Shown: in pieces, positions 1 through 9,683 of the stretch
How the letters are laid out: each line of letters starts with the position of its first letter
How positions within the stretch are numbered: the first letter of the stretch is position 1
Assembly: GCF_017355875.1 (NCBI RefSeq)
Contig: NZ_JAFEWC010000001.1
Coordinates: 868,001 to 932,000 of the forward strand
DNA length: 64,000 nt
Source of the DNA: Aridibaculum aurantiacum
GTDB taxonomy: Bacteria; Bacteroidota; Bacteroidia; Chitinophagales; Chitinophagaceae
Direction: 5' to 3'
Made by a program: the position numbers and the translations under genes
Notes under the pieces: generated by a model
The model's input: only the letters and a program-made list of their open reading frames with translations
What the model was told of the DNA's origin: nothing
Database searches by the model: none

Positions 1-1460
1 TTGCTACTATTGATCCAACTGCACCTCTGATTGTTGCTGAAAGTTTATGGCAATACAGCCACCATGTGCTTGCAGGGCTTACCACTCACCAGGGACCCAT
101 ACTTACTGTTGCTAACTGGAGCGGTCAGTGGCCGGGTCTTGTAGGCTTACTAAATCTAAATGGTTCACTCACCAAAGCGGGTGTAAAGTATAGCTCCATC
201 TGGAGCGAAAATTTTGATGATGCATTCTTCACCAATGGCTTGAAAGAGTGGTTGGAAACAGGCAGCATCACACATGATGAAAGTCACGTAAAGCCTTTTG
301 ACCAGGTTACAATTCCTGCAGAAGACGAAGCCATTGGTCGTGCTTTTGGTAAGCAGTTCAAGCACAGGAAAGCGATCATGGGTGTGTTTGATGAAGGATG
401 CATGGGTATGTACAATGCCATTATTCCTGATGATACATTACATGCTACAGGTGTATTCAAAGAAAGACTGAGCCAGTCAGCATTGTACGCAGCCATGCTG
501 GAGGTTACAGATGCTGAAGCAAGGGCTGTACTGGATTGGTTGCTGCAAAAAGGCATGACCTTCAACTGGGGAACAGATCTCGTTAATGAGCTTACAGAAG
601 AGCAGACTTTAGAGCAATGCAAGATGTATATAGCTGCGCTACGAATGGCAGATGATTTCGGCTGCGATACCATCGGCATCCAATACCAGCAGGGCTTGAA
701 AGATCTTACTGCCGCCAGCGATTTGGTAGAAGGTCTACTGAACAATACAGAACGACCACCAGCATTTTCAAAAGATGGACGTGAGTTGTTTGCAGGCCAG
801 GCATTGCCACACTTCAATGAAGTAGATGAGTGTGCTGGTCTTGATTCATTACTTACGTATAAGCTTTGGAAAGAACTGGGAATGGAAGGCGATAACACCT
901 TGCATGATCTTCGTTGGGGGCAACAATACAAGGGCGAAAATATTGATGATTTTGTCTGGGTGTTTTTGATCTCTGGTGCCGCACCTCCATCGCATTTTGT
1001 TGATGGATATAAGGGCGCCAGCAGCGACAGGCAGCCTGCGATGTTTTTCCCTAAAGGTGGAGGCACGCTCAAAGGTGTGAGCAGGCCAGGTGCCATTGTC
1101 TGGAGCAGGGTGTATGTTATGAACAACGAGTTGCATTGCGACCTTGGCGTAGGTGAAGTAGTTGAGCTGCCCGAGGAAGAAACGCAGAGAAGATGGAATG
1201 AGACAACGCCGCAGTGGCCTATCATGCATGGTGTGCTGAAAGGCATCAACCGCGACCAGATGATGGCGAAGCACAAGGCAAATCATATTCACGTGGTGTA
1301 TGCAACAGATGAAACAATGGCCAATAAGGCTTGTCGCATCAAGGCTGCTGCTTTAGCTGAGTTGGGTATTCAGGTAAACTTCTGCGGTGATGTAGCGCTT
1401 GAAGGTGCATCTTTTCAAACGGAAGATTATTTGGAAACCAGCAGTGCCTCAGTGATGTAA
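1..1460 (+). CDS. L-fucose isomerase-like protein, 5' end outside window
   Basis: The open frame is already running at base 3, so the N-terminus lies upstream and about 486 codons are visible. The C-terminal half resembles the L-fucose/L-arabinose isomerase superfamily: a [11 protein letters not shown] segment near 390-420 carries an acidic residue suited to Mn2+ binding, and a late [10 protein letters not shown] segment near 1275-1305 supplies a histidine. Family members interconvert aldoses and ketoses in the cytoplasm. It stands first in a same-strand run of acid-sugar genes, so an isomerisation feeding that pathway is likely. The true substrate (fucose, arabinose or a rarer sugar) cannot be read from sequence. 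The family call is fairly firm, the specificity is not. Confidence 0.72.
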   Translation, partial: ATIDPTAPLIVAESLWQYSHHVLAGLTTHQGPILTVANWSGQWPGLVGLLNLNGSLTKAGVKYSSIWSENFDDAFFTNGLKEWLETGSITHDESHVKPFDQVTIPAEDEAIGRAFGKQFKHRKAIMGVFDEGCMGMYNAIIPDDTLHATGVFKERLSQSALYAAMLEVTDAEARAVLDWLLQKGMTFNWGTDLVNELTEEQTLEQCKMYIAALRMADDFGCDTIGIQYQQGLKDLTAASDLVEGLLNNTERPPAFSKDGRELFAGQALPHFNEVDECAGLDSLLTYKLWKELGMEGDNTLHDLRWGQQYKGENIDDFVWVFLISGAAPPSHFVDGYKGASSDRQPAMFFPKGGGTLKGVSRPGAIVWSRVYVMNNELHCDLGVGEVVELPEEETQRRWNETTPQWPIMHGVLKGINRDQMMAKHKANHIHVVYATDETMANKACRIKAAALAELGIQVNFCGDVALEGASFQTEDYLETSSASVM

Positions 1461-1530
1461 TATCGTTGCCACGCTCGGTTCAAAGGCAGTTTTTCATAGC
1501 AACAAAAACAAAGCAATAACGGCTACATAA

Positions 1531-2370
1531 ATGATAAGGATCTATAAAACACAGGACCAGATTGTACTTGAACAGGAAGGGAAGTATTATGTAGCTAATG
1601 AAACTTCATGGGACAGGTACATCAATCGCGATGACCTTTACCAGCAGTTACAGGAAGAGATATCATCTCTGCAAGCTGTTGGCGGTGAAGAGTGGTTACA
1701 GTCTCAAAAGCTGCAGGCACCCATAGGTTCACAGGAAGTATGGGCAGCAGGTGTAACTTATCTAAGAAGCAAAGTAGCCAGGATGGAGGAGAGCGAGCAA
1801 AGTGGCGGAGCTACTTTTTACGACAAGGTGTACGATGCAGAACGTCCTGAAATATTCTTTAAGGCAACGCCACAGAGAGTAGCAGGAACCAATGAAACCG
1901 TACGCATCAGGAAAGACAGTCACTGGGATGTACCTGAACCTGAGCTGACACTTGTTATCAGTTCATCAGGAAAGATAGTAGGTTATACTATTGGAAATGA
2001 TATGAGCAGCAGGAGCATTGAAGGAGAAAATCCTTTATACCTGCCGCAGGCTAAGATGTATGAGAAGTGTGCAGGCCTTGGTCCGTGTGTGCTGGTAACT
2101 GGTAATGGTATCCCGGCTACTACTTCCATCAGCATGACGATCGACAGGAATGGTGAAAGAATGTTTACCGGCAGTACCACCATCGACCAGATGAAGCGGT
2201 CACATGAGGAGTTAGTAGGCTACCTGTACCGCGAGATGGAGTTTAGAACAGGCAGCTACCTGATGACCGGAACATGTGTTGTTCCTCCCAATGATTTTAC
2301 GCTTCAGTCAACAGATGTGATCACAATCTCTATTGAAGGTATTGGAACGTTGGTAAACACAGTTGCGTAA
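1531..2370 (+). CDS. FAH-family enzyme, likely 2-keto-3-deoxypentonate dehydratase type
   Basis: A 279-residue protein with the fumarylacetoacetate hydrolase fold. The N-terminal third is a small cap, then comes the catalytic domain with the metal-binding pattern VPEPELTLVI (two Glu) and an Asp in IGNDMSSRSIEGE. The stretch YLRSKVARMEESE followed by YDKVYDAERPEIFFKAT is typical of the subgroup that includes 2-keto-3-deoxy-D-arabinonate dehydratase, which yields 2-oxoglutarate semialdehyde. That would fit the aldehyde dehydrogenase two genes downstream, which resembles 2-oxoglutarate-semialdehyde dehydrogenases. The FAH family also contains hydrolases and decarboxylases, so the exact reaction is inferred. 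The ATG at 1531 is the first in frame. Confidence 0.7.
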   Translation: MIRIYKTQDQIVLEQEGKYYVANETSWDRYINRDDLYQQLQEEISSLQAVGGEEWLQSQKLQAPIGSQEVWAAGVTYLRSKVARMEESEQSGGATFYDKVYDAERPEIFFKATPQRVAGTNETVRIRKDSHWDVPEPELTLVISSSGKIVGYTIGNDMSSRSIEGENPLYLPQAKMYEKCAGLGPCVLVTGNGIPATTSISMTIDRNGERMFTGSTTIDQMKRSHEELVGYLYREMEFRTGSYLMTGTCVVPPNDFTLQSTDVITISIEGIGTLVNTVA

Positions 2371-2484
2371 CAGTAGAGAGCAGGAAGGTTACCAGTTCAT
2401 TGAATGGTAACTTGAAGTTTGGATGATTGGTGCTATAGTTGTGGCTGGAAGCAAGTGCCACGTCAGCCGATGCAACTACTAATA

Positions 2485-2505
2485 GTACAAGAGTGCGACG
2501 CAACG
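2485..2505 (-). repeat. Dispersed repeat copy 1, short form
   Basis: On the minus strand this reads CGTTGCGTCGCACTCTTGTAC, a one-mismatch relative of the GTTGCG-TCGCACACTTGTAC short form found at 24905, 32338 and 39402. It sits in the 184-base gap between the FAH gene and the first DapA-like gene. No palindromic insert is present. Confidence 0.6.
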
Positions 2506-2554
2506 GAAGATAAATTGAAAATATAAAGTTGGGTAACAAATAAAAATTACGTGT

Positions 2555-3535
2555 ATGGTGTCTTACGAAAAGAAGTTCGTTCCGGTGATGATAACACCAT
2601 TCAACCTGAAGGCTAAGGTTGATTTGGATGTAGTATCAACCTTGATTGATTTTTACCTTGCTGCAGGTGTGAAAGGATTTTTTGCGAATTGTTTGAGCAG
2701 CGAAATGTATAGCATCACAGAAGATGAGCGGCTGGAGTTGACAAAGCATATTGTTCAATACGTGGATGGTCGTGTGCCTGTAGTGGCTACAGGATCTTTT
2801 GGTTTAACCATTGAAGACAAAGCAGATTTTACCAGGAGGATATATGCTACCGGCATTGATGCAGTGATACTGATCACAGGTCATTTTGCCAACGTGGATG
2901 ATAGCGATGAGGTGTTGCTTCGAAACTTCGAAAGGATGCTGAAGCTGACAGGAGACATCCCTTTGGGTATGTACGAATGTCCCGCTCCTTACAAGCGCAT
3001 CTTGTCAACCGAGGTATTCAAAAAGTTGATAGATACAGGACGTTTTGTGTATCACAAAGACACCTCGATAACGCATGAAAATGTTGCAGCGAAACTGGCC
3101 ATAGCCAAGGATAGCGACAGGTTAGAATTCTACGATGCTCATACACCTAATGCAATGTTTTCGCTACAGCAAGGTGCAAAGGGCATGTCATCAATTTCTG
3201 GAAACTTTTACCCCGAGATATTGGTGTGGATGTGCAACAATGCCAACGATCCATCAAAGCAGGAAGAGGTACAATGGCTGCAATCGGAACTGGCAAGGGT
3301 AGACCCGCAGATACATATAGCTTATCCAATGAGCGCGAAGTATTTCCTGCGCAAACGCGGTTTACCTGTACGCACCATCAGCCGTGCACACGCACTGGAA
3401 CTAACACCCGAACAAAAGCAGGCGCTGGATGATATCCATAGCAGCTTCTTGCATTGGTGTGAGAAATTAGATATTACACCGGTAGATGTGGAAGAGCTGA
3501 TGTTACCAAAGGTTCCATTAGATCCGCCGATTTAA
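2555..3535 (+). CDS. DapA-family lyase/aldolase 1
   Basis: A 326-residue class I lyase of the dihydrodipicolinate synthase/N-acetylneuraminate lyase superfamily, a TIM barrel that forms a Schiff base with a 2-keto acid. The likely Schiff-base lysine is K168 in FVYHKDTS, and the tyrosine that usually assists is in MYECPAP. The phosphate or carboxylate loop normally written GTTGE is changed here to NCLSSEM, so it is unlikely to be lysine-biosynthetic DapA. Its neighbours act on acid sugars, so cleavage or dehydration of a 2-keto-3-deoxy sugar acid is the best guess. Some family members (2-keto-3-deoxy-L-arabonate dehydratase, hydroxyproline pathway) dehydrate rather than cleave. Confidence 0.78.
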   Translation: MVSYEKKFVPVMITPFNLKAKVDLDVVSTLIDFYLAAGVKGFFANCLSSEMYSITEDERLELTKHIVQYVDGRVPVVATGSFGLTIEDKADFTRRIYATGIDAVILITGHFANVDDSDEVLLRNFERMLKLTGDIPLGMYECPAPYKRILSTEVFKKLIDTGRFVYHKDTSITHENVAAKLAIAKDSDRLEFYDAHTPNAMFSLQQGAKGMSSISGNFYPEILVWMCNNANDPSKQEEVQWLQSELARVDPQIHIAYPMSAKYFLRKRGLPVRTISRAHALELTPEQKQALDDIHSSFLHWCEKLDITPVDVEELMLPKVPLDPPI

Positions 3536-3561
3536 TCAAGTTGAATATTACAGAACGCAAC

Positions 3562-5154
3562 ATGTCGATACAAGGTTTGAATTATATAGGTTATAGCACA
3601 AGTGCAAAGGGAAGTGAAAGCTTCCAGGCTTTTTCAACGGTTTCGAATTCGTACTTGCCGGGTGATTTTACCTATGCAACTACGGATGAATTAGCAGCTG
3701 CAGTGTCTTTGGCGGCAACAGCTTTCCATGCTTACAAAGAAGTAAGTGCTGAAAGCAAAGCAGTTTTCCTGGAGGCGATTGCTGAAGAGATCATGGCTTT
3801 AGGTGATGCGTTGATAGGTAGATGTGTTGCTGAGTCTGCATTACCCGTTGGAAGGATAACAGGTGAACGCGGTCGTACGTGTAATCAACTTAAGTTGTTT
3901 GCACAGTTGTTACGCGATGGATGGTGGGTAGATGCACGTATCGATACTGCGCAGCCTGACAGGCAGCCGGTTCCAAAGCCGGACATACGGAGAATGTATA
4001 TTCCAATTGGACCAATAGCTGTATTTGGTGCCAGTAATTTTCCACTGGCATTCTCAACTGCAGGTGGTGATACTGCATCGGCACTTGCTGCGGGTTGTCC
4101 GGTTATTGTGAAGGCGCATCCTTCTCACCCCGGAACAAATGAATTGATATCAAAAGCTATCATCAAGGCGGCGAAAGATACAGGTATGCCTGAAGGTGTT
4201 TTTTCCTCGGTATATCTTACCAATGAACAATCAATCGAACTGGTACAACATCCTGCAATCAAAGCGGTAGGTTTTACAGGCTCAAGACATGTAGGAATGT
4301 TGTTGCATAAGGCTGCTGCCGAGCGGCAAGAGCCTATTCCTGTGTATGCAGAAATGAGTTCTACAAACCCTTTCATCCTGATGGAAGGAGCACTGTCAAC
4401 ACAAGCATCTAAAATTGCAAAAGAGCTTACCGCTTCAGTAAACTTAGGTGCGGGGCAGTTCTGTACCAACCCGGGATTGGTGTTCGCCATTGACAGCGAT
4501 GCTACACAATCATTCCTTAAAGAATTTGCAAGTCAATTCCAGGCTGCTACTCCGGCAACCATGCTCAATAAGAACATCTGTCAATCTTATACCAATGGTG
4601 TTTCTACTTTGCAGGCAGCAGATGGTGTCAGCCTTTTATCAAAAGCCATAACTGATGTGTCTGCTGATAAATATGAAGGACAGCCGGTTGCTTTTACAGT
4701 AAATGCACAAACCTTTTCTGTTAACACTGAGTTATCGCATGAAGTTTTTGGGCCTTCAACATTGGTGGTGGTTTGTAAGAACGAAGCAGAGCTGCACCAG
4801 GCACTAGAGTCGCTGGAAGGACAACTTACAGCAACGGTGCATGCCACCAGTGAAGATGCAGCTGCATTGCGCCCAATCATAAACATCATCACGCAAAAGG
4901 CAGGTCGTATCATCTATGGCGGTTATCCAACAGGTGTAGAGGTTTGTCATTCCATGCATCATGGAGGACCATTCCCTTCTACGTCTGATGCTCGATATAC
5001 CTCTGTTGGTACCGCAGCTATCTATCGTTTTGTACGCCCGGTGGCACTGCAGGATTTTCCTGATCACTTGCTGCCTGAAGCTTTGCAAAATGCTAATCCT
5101 CTAAATATTCTTCGTTTGGTAAATGGTGAGTGGACCACTAAAGCCATTGCTTAA
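3562..5154 (+). CDS. NADP-type aldehyde dehydrogenase, 2-oxoglutarate-semialdehyde type
   Basis: About 530 residues when started at the ATG at 3562; an in-frame TTG at 3541 would add seven codons. The aldehyde dehydrogenase fold is clear: GPIAVFGASNFPLAF in the cofactor domain, GFTGSR, the general-base glutamate in YAEMSSTNPF, and the nucleophile C301 in GAGQFCTNPG. Length and these motifs match the 2,5-dioxovalerate (2-oxoglutarate semialdehyde) dehydrogenase group, longer than ordinary 480-residue ALDHs. The product 2-oxoglutarate would enter the TCA cycle. It lies 26 bases after the DapA-like gene and 9 bases before the alcohol dehydrogenase, consistent with one operon. Confidence 0.85.
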   Translation: MSIQGLNYIGYSTSAKGSESFQAFSTVSNSYLPGDFTYATTDELAAAVSLAATAFHAYKEVSAESKAVFLEAIAEEIMALGDALIGRCVAESALPVGRITGERGRTCNQLKLFAQLLRDGWWVDARIDTAQPDRQPVPKPDIRRMYIPIGPIAVFGASNFPLAFSTAGGDTASALAAGCPVIVKAHPSHPGTNELISKAIIKAAKDTGMPEGVFSSVYLTNEQSIELVQHPAIKAVGFTGSRHVGMLLHKAAAERQEPIPVYAEMSSTNPFILMEGALSTQASKIAKELTASVNLGAGQFCTNPGLVFAIDSDATQSFLKEFASQFQAATPATMLNKNICQSYTNGVSTLQAADGVSLLSKAITDVSADKYEGQPVAFTVNAQTFSVNTELSHEVFGPSTLVVVCKNEAELHQALESLEGQLTATVHATSEDAAALRPIINIITQKAGRIIYGGYPTGVEVCHSMHHGGPFPSTSDARYTSVGTAAIYRFVRPVALQDFPDHLLPEALQNANPLNILRLVNGEWTTKAIA

Positions 5155-5163
5155 AACAATATC

Positions 5164-6357
5164 ATGCTAGATCAACAAAGTACTATAGCGCCTACTGTTA
5201 CAACTCCTGCGGTTGGTGCTTTAAGCATACATTTTCCCGGCAAGCTGTTGTTTGGTAAAGGCACGTTAGAAAAACTGCCAGCCGAAGTACAACTGCCAGG
5301 CGTAAGTAAAGTGCTATTGGTTACAATAGAACCTTTGCTTGCAAAACTGCAACCTATCATCCAGGAGTTAGAAAGTAACAATATCCAGGTATCAGTAGAT
5401 ACAAGCATCACCCAAGAGCCATCATTCGAAGACTTTCAGCTTCTGATGAAAACGATTACACCTATCAATCCGGATGTAGTGGTTGGTATTGGTGGCGGAA
5501 GTGTATTGGATGTAGCCAAGCTGGTCGCCGCTCAGTTAGACAATGAACAAACATTGCAGGAGTATGTAGGCATAGGGCTCTTGAAAGGTCGTAGCAAAAG
5601 GTTGATCTGTATGCCTGCAACATCAGGCACTGGTAGCGAGGCTTCGCCAAATGCTATCCTTGTTGACAATGCCGACAATCAAAAGAAAGGCATCATCAGT
5701 CCCTTCCTTGTTCCCGATGTGGTGATTGTTGATCCGCTGCTTACTATGAGTGTGCCGCCTGCTATCACTGCAGCTACCGGCCTCGATGCGTTGACGCATT
5801 GCCTGGAAGCATACACCAATAAGTTCGCGCAGCCTTTCATCGACATGTTTGCTTTCGAAGGCATGCGGCTCATAGCGGCTCACCTTGTGCAGGCTGTAAA
5901 GCACGGCGATGATGAAGAGGCGAGAACGCAGGTGGCTATGGGTAGTTTGCTCGGTGGCTTTTGCCTCGGCCCTGTGAACACTGCCGGGGTGCATGCATTG
6001 TCGTACCCGCTCGGCAGCACGTTTCACCTGGCGCATGGACTAAGCAATGCACTGTTGTTGCCTTATGTGATGGAGTATAATCTTCCTGCTGCGCCTCGCC
6101 GTTATGCTGATGTAGCCGTGGCATTGGGTTGCAGTCGCGAAGCTGATGACATGGAAACGGCTAAAAAAGGGATTGAAAAAGTTCGCTCCTTCATTGCTGA
6201 ATGTGGCGTGCCTGCACGTCTTCGTGATGTCAACATTCCTCGCGAAGCAATTCCGCAGATGGCTGTCGATGCATTGAAAATTCAAAGGTTGTTGAAGAAC
6301 AACCCAAGGCATATCAGCGAGCAGGATGCCATAGATATCTATGAAGCGGCCTATTAA
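5164..6357 (+). CDS. Iron-containing alcohol dehydrogenase
   Basis: A 397-residue group III alcohol dehydrogenase. The NAD(P)-binding signature GIGGGSVLDVAK is near residue 110, PATSGTGSE follows, and metal-ligand histidines are visible in THCLEAYTN and in HALSYPLGSTFHLAHG. Such enzymes interconvert primary or secondary alcohols and carbonyls. Here it would oxidise or reduce a hydroxy acid or aldehyde in the sugar-acid pathway; the substrate is not readable. It follows the aldehyde dehydrogenase by 9 bases, so co-expression is likely. A 100-base spacer holding a dispersed repeat separates it from the next gene. Confidence 0.85.
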   Translation: MLDQQSTIAPTVTTPAVGALSIHFPGKLLFGKGTLEKLPAEVQLPGVSKVLLVTIEPLLAKLQPIIQELESNNIQVSVDTSITQEPSFEDFQLLMKTITPINPDVVVGIGGGSVLDVAKLVAAQLDNEQTLQEYVGIGLLKGRSKRLICMPATSGTGSEASPNAILVDNADNQKKGIISPFLVPDVVIVDPLLTMSVPPAITAATGLDALTHCLEAYTNKFAQPFIDMFAFEGMRLIAAHLVQAVKHGDDEEARTQVAMGSLLGGFCLGPVNTAGVHALSYPLGSTFHLAHGLSNALLLPYVMEYNLPAAPRRYADVAVALGCSREADDMETAKKGIEKVRSFIAECGVPARLRDVNIPREAIPQMAVDALKIQRLLKNNPRHISEQDAIDIYEAAY

Positions 6358-6396
6358 GTAAAAGTTTGTGTTGACCAGCAGTTGATCCTTTGTCAT

Positions 6397-6440
6397 CATC
6401 GTTGTGCCTGCCTGGCGGTAGGCAGGTCACTCACTTGTAC
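6397..6440 (+). repeat. Dispersed repeat copy 2, long form with 20-bp palindrome
   Basis: The copy reads CATCGTTGTG, then the insert CCTGCCTGGCGGTAGGCAGG at 6407-6426, then TCACTCACTTGTAC. Removing the insert leaves exactly the short form seen at 31979. It occupies the spacer ahead of the second DapA-like gene, and an upstream ATG at 6390 would read through it, which argues against that start. Confidence 0.75.
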
Positions 6441-6458
6441 GGCAAACAAAAACTGAAC

Positions 6459-7400
6459 ATGAAGTTGAACAAGAAATATTCAGGTGTGATTGTACCAACC
6501 GTTACACCACTTACAGCCGATCATACATTGGATCACCAGGCGGTAGAAAAGATGTTTGAGAACTTTTCTGCAAACCGTGTAATGCCGTTCATTATTGGCA
6601 CTACCGGTGAGTCTGCATCACTTACTGTAGAGCTGAAACAGGACTTTATTAAGCAGGCAGCCAGGCTAAAGAAGGCTGATACTGTTTTATACGCAGGCAT
6701 TGCATCCAATGTATTTGAAGAGAGTGTACAACTGGCAAAGTTTGCATTTGATAATGGCGTAGATGTAGTAGCGGCTAATCTTCCTTCTTATTATGCCCTA
6801 TCAAATGATCAAATCAAAATGTACTTCGAACAATTGGCCAACGCTGTTCCCGGCCCGTTAATCATTTACAATATTCCGGCTACTACGCACATGTCTATCC
6901 CGCTTGAGCTGATAGATGAACTTAGTTATCATCCCAACATAGTAGGAACAAAAGACTCTGAGCGCAGTGAAGAACGCCTGCAACAATCACTTGCATTATG
7001 GGCAGGGCGTGAAGACTTTTGTCACTTCCTTGGTTGGGCAGCAAAATCTGCGGATGCACTCATTGGCGGTAGCGACGGACTGATACCAAGTACGGGTAAT
7101 CTTCACCCGGGTATCTATAACGAAATGGTACAGGCTGTTGCGGCAGGTGATCATGCAAAGGCTTATGAAATGCAAAGGCTTTCTGATGTGCTGGGTGATC
7201 TTTATCAAAAGGGAAGAACATTGGGACAGTCGCTATGGGCACTAAAAGTTTTAATGCGTGAAGCAGGACTTTGCCAACCGAATGTAATGCCACCATTACA
7301 ATCCATGTCAGCCGACGAAGAACAAGCTTTATTAGCAGCTTTTACAGACATCATAAATAAAGAAGGATTACAATTATCACAATCATTATCACATGCCTGA
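6459..7400 (+). CDS. DapA-family lyase/aldolase 2
   Basis: About 313 residues from the ATG at 6459 (MKLNKKYSGVIVP). An upstream ATG at 6390 would add 23 residues encoded by a dispersed repeat, so I reject it. The DapA fold is canonical: GVIVPTVTPLT at the start, IIGTTGESASL for the carboxylate-binding loop, a tyrosine in IIYNIPA and the probable Schiff-base K165 in VGTKDSERS. It is more DapA-like than the first paralogue. It overlaps pdxA by 8 bases, which suggests translational coupling, so it probably makes or consumes a substrate of the PdxA/kinase pair rather than serving lysine synthesis. Confidence 0.82.
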   Translation: MKLNKKYSGVIVPTVTPLTADHTLDHQAVEKMFENFSANRVMPFIIGTTGESASLTVELKQDFIKQAARLKKADTVLYAGIASNVFEESVQLAKFAFDNGVDVVAANLPSYYALSNDQIKMYFEQLANAVPGPLIIYNIPATTHMSIPLELIDELSYHPNIVGTKDSERSEERLQQSLALWAGREDFCHFLGWAAKSADALIGGSDGLIPSTGNLHPGIYNEMVQAVAAGDHAKAYEMQRLSDVLGDLYQKGRTLGQSLWALKVLMREAGLCQPNVMPPLQSMSADEEQALLAAFTDIINKEGLQLSQSLSHA

Positions 7401-8442
7401 TTTACCAATCATAGGAATAACCATGGGCGACCCGGCCAGTATAGGCCCGGAGATAGCCGTGAAAGCTTTATTGAATAAAGACATATACGATACTTGTAAA
7501 CCACTACTGGTTGGTGATGCACGTGTGTTTGAAGATATTATAGATCGCCTTGGTCTTGCCGCTACTATTAATGCCATCGAAAATGTTGCTGAAGCACAGT
7601 TTCAATTTGGAGTGATAGACGTATACGACCTGAAGAATGTAGATATGGACAAACTGGAGTTTGGACAGATATCTGCAATGGCCGGTGCCGCATCATTTGA
7701 AGCGGTAAAAACGGTTATTGATTTGGCAATGGCGGGAGAGATCGAAGCTACCGTTACAGGTCCAATCAATAAAAAATCGATCAACGAAGCAGGTCATCAC
7801 TTTGCAGGCCACACTGAAATATACGCACATTATACCGGCACAAAGAAGTATGCAATGCTGCTGGTGGAAGACAACATCAAAGTGATCCATGTATCTACGC
7901 ATGTATCGCTCAGGCAGGCTTGCGACCTTGTAAAAAAGGAAAGAATACTGGAAGTTGTCCAGTTGCTACACAACGGCATGAAGCAGTTAGGCGAGACTAA
8001 TATGAAGATCGGTATAGCGGGTCTTAATCCGCATGCCGGCGATAGTGGCTTGTTTGGTACAGAAGAAGCTGAAGAGATAGAGCCTGCAGTTGAGGAAGCC
8101 CGGCGCCTTGGTTTTGAGGTAGAAGGTCCTGTGCCGCCAGATACCATGTTTGCAAAAGCAGCAATGGGATCGTATGGTGGAGTAGTAGCCATGTACCACG
8201 ACCAGGGGCATATTCCTTTCAAGCTATCCGGTTTCAAATGGAATGCTGAAAAGCAACAGATGGATAGTGTGAAAGGAGTGAACATCACCATGGGGTTACC
8301 AATCATCCGCACATCTGTTGACCATGGAACTGCATTTGAGATTGCCGGTAAAGGTGTAGCAAGTCCGGATGCCATGGTGTTGGCAATAGAATCAGCAGTG
8401 CAGTTGAGTAAGTACAAGGTAAAAGAAAAAGAGAGCGTATAA
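7393..8442 (+). CDS. pdxA: PdxA-family dehydrogenase, probably 4-phospho-D-threonate/erythronate type
   Basis: A 349-residue member of the 4-hydroxythreonine-4-phosphate dehydrogenase family. GITMGDPASIGPE opens the protein, and metal-binding histidines are visible in AGHTEIYAH, LNPHAGDSG and YHDQGHIPFK. When a PdxA paralogue sits directly before a DUF1537 kinase, as here with no gap, the known role is catabolic: the kinase phosphorylates a C4 acid sugar such as D-threonate, and the PdxA2-type enzyme oxidises and decarboxylates it to dihydroxyacetone phosphate. I infer that role over vitamin B6 synthesis from context. The start overlaps the end of the preceding lyase. Confidence 0.88.
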   Translation: MPDLPIIGITMGDPASIGPEIAVKALLNKDIYDTCKPLLVGDARVFEDIIDRLGLAATINAIENVAEAQFQFGVIDVYDLKNVDMDKLEFGQISAMAGAASFEAVKTVIDLAMAGEIEATVTGPINKKSINEAGHHFAGHTEIYAHYTGTKKYAMLLVEDNIKVIHVSTHVSLRQACDLVKKERILEVVQLLHNGMKQLGETNMKIGIAGLNPHAGDSGLFGTEEAEEIEPAVEEARRLGFEVEGPVPPDTMFAKAAMGSYGGVVAMYHDQGHIPFKLSGFKWNAEKQQMDSVKGVNITMGLPIIRTSVDHGTAFEIAGKGVASPDAMVLAIESAVQLSKYKVKEKESV

Positions 8443-9582
8443 ATGATAGTGGTTATAGCAGATGATCTTACAGGCGCTGCAGAATTAGGTGGGCTGGGCT
8501 TGAAGTATGGATTAGAAGTAGAAATAGTAACAGAGGTAGATAAAAATACAGATGCAGATCTGCTAATCATTTCTGCTGATACACGTAGTGTAAGTGAAGA
8601 GGAAGCAACGGCCAAAATCAAAGAAATAACAACAAGGGTACTTGCCTTACAACCCGAACTTGTTTTTAAAAAGATTGATTCTGTGCTACGCGGACATGTG
8701 CTCGCCGAAGCGAAAGCACAGATGGAAGTAATGGGGCTGGATAAAGCATTGATTGTTTCAGCGAATCCTTCCTTGGGCAGAACAATAAAGAATGGCACTT
8801 ACTATTTCAATGGTGCACCTATCAGCGAAAGCAGCTTTTCAAACGATCCTGAGTTCCCGGTTACCACTTCTAAGGTAACGGAGATGCTAAGGGTGAAGTC
8901 AGAAGTGGTGCGGGTGATAAATGCAAATGATCCATTGCCAGCTGTTGAGATCGTTGTTGGTGAGGTAGAAGATAATAGTGACTTGGATAAATGGGCAACA
9001 CGAGTGGATGGACAAAGAATGCTGGTTGGTGCTGCAGGATTTTTTAATGCCATACTCGCAACAAGGTTCGAAAAAGTAGAAGAAGTAGAAAAGCCTTTAG
9101 TGTTAGAAGAACCAATGCTGTTTGTATGTGGCACCACCTTCTATAAAAGCAGGAAGGTGATAAGGGAAGTAAGAGATAAAGGAGGTCCTGTTAGCTATAT
9201 GCCTGCTGAGATCATCAATAATGATGCAACAGCGGAAGGTTATACCAACTGGAGTAAGAGTATAGCAACCCATTTGTTGGAGAGCCAAAAGGCAATAGTA
9301 GCCATAGACGAAGCCTCAACAAAGTTGGCCAGTGCAGGTGAATTAAGAGAGAAAACAGCTGGTGTTGTACAGCAGGTGTTAGAGCAGGTAGCAGTAAAAG
9401 AACTGGTAGTTGAAGGAGGTTCTACAGCGGCTTCTATCATCGGGAAGCAGCAGTTTAAAAAGTTGATACCGGTGCAGGAACTTTCGCCCGGTGTGATACG
9501 GATGAAAGTAGAAGGACAAGATCTTTTTATGACCATAAAACCAGGTAGCTACGACTGGTCGCCGGGCTTGTGGATGTTTTAA
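8443..9582 (+). CDS. DUF1537 four-carbon acid sugar kinase
   Basis: A 379-residue kinase, somewhat shorter than the usual 400-430. The N-terminal substrate domain begins VIADDLTGAAELG and contains KKIDSVLRGH. The C-terminal nucleotide-binding part shows VVEGGSTAASI and a SPGVIRM segment. Family members use ATP to phosphorylate threonate, erythronate or related acid sugars. It starts directly after the pdxA stop codon, and the PdxA-kinase pair is the known D-threonate-type catabolic module. A second, longer DUF1537 kinase lies at 28449, which argues that the two handle different acids. Confidence 0.85.
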   Translation: MIVVIADDLTGAAELGGLGLKYGLEVEIVTEVDKNTDADLLIISADTRSVSEEEATAKIKEITTRVLALQPELVFKKIDSVLRGHVLAEAKAQMEVMGLDKALIVSANPSLGRTIKNGTYYFNGAPISESSFSNDPEFPVTTSKVTEMLRVKSEVVRVINANDPLPAVEIVVGEVEDNSDLDKWATRVDGQRMLVGAAGFFNAILATRFEKVEEVEKPLVLEEPMLFVCGTTFYKSRKVIREVRDKGGPVSYMPAEIINNDATAEGYTNWSKSIATHLLESQKAIVAIDEASTKLASAGELREKTAGVVQQVLEQVAVKELVVEGGSTAASIIGKQQFKKLIPVQELSPGVIRMKVEGQDLFMTIKPGSYDWSPGLWMF

Positions 9583-9683
9583 AAAGGATGATTGCAAGAA
9601 GGGAAGGAGGAACTTCCAGTCCTAACAATGAATGGATGGAAGATATTGTTTCGTGCCTCCAATGACGACCATAGATACTTACT

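Noticed and set aside
284-1276. 330-codon minus-strand frame
   Set aside because: Antisense to the fucose-isomerase-like gene, serine- and proline-rich, no motif.
6390-6458. Upstream start for the second DapA-like gene
   Set aside because: The extra 23 residues would be encoded by a dispersed repeat copy; the ATG at 6459 gives the normal family N-terminus.
7393-8442. Vitamin B6 biosynthetic pdxA
   Set aside because: Direct linkage to a DUF1537 kinase and a DapA-like lyase favours the catabolic paralogue, although sequence alone does not exclude B6 synthesis.
7830-8798. 322-codon minus-strand frame
   Set aside because: It is antisense to pdxA and the kinase start, is serine-rich and has no recognisable fold.
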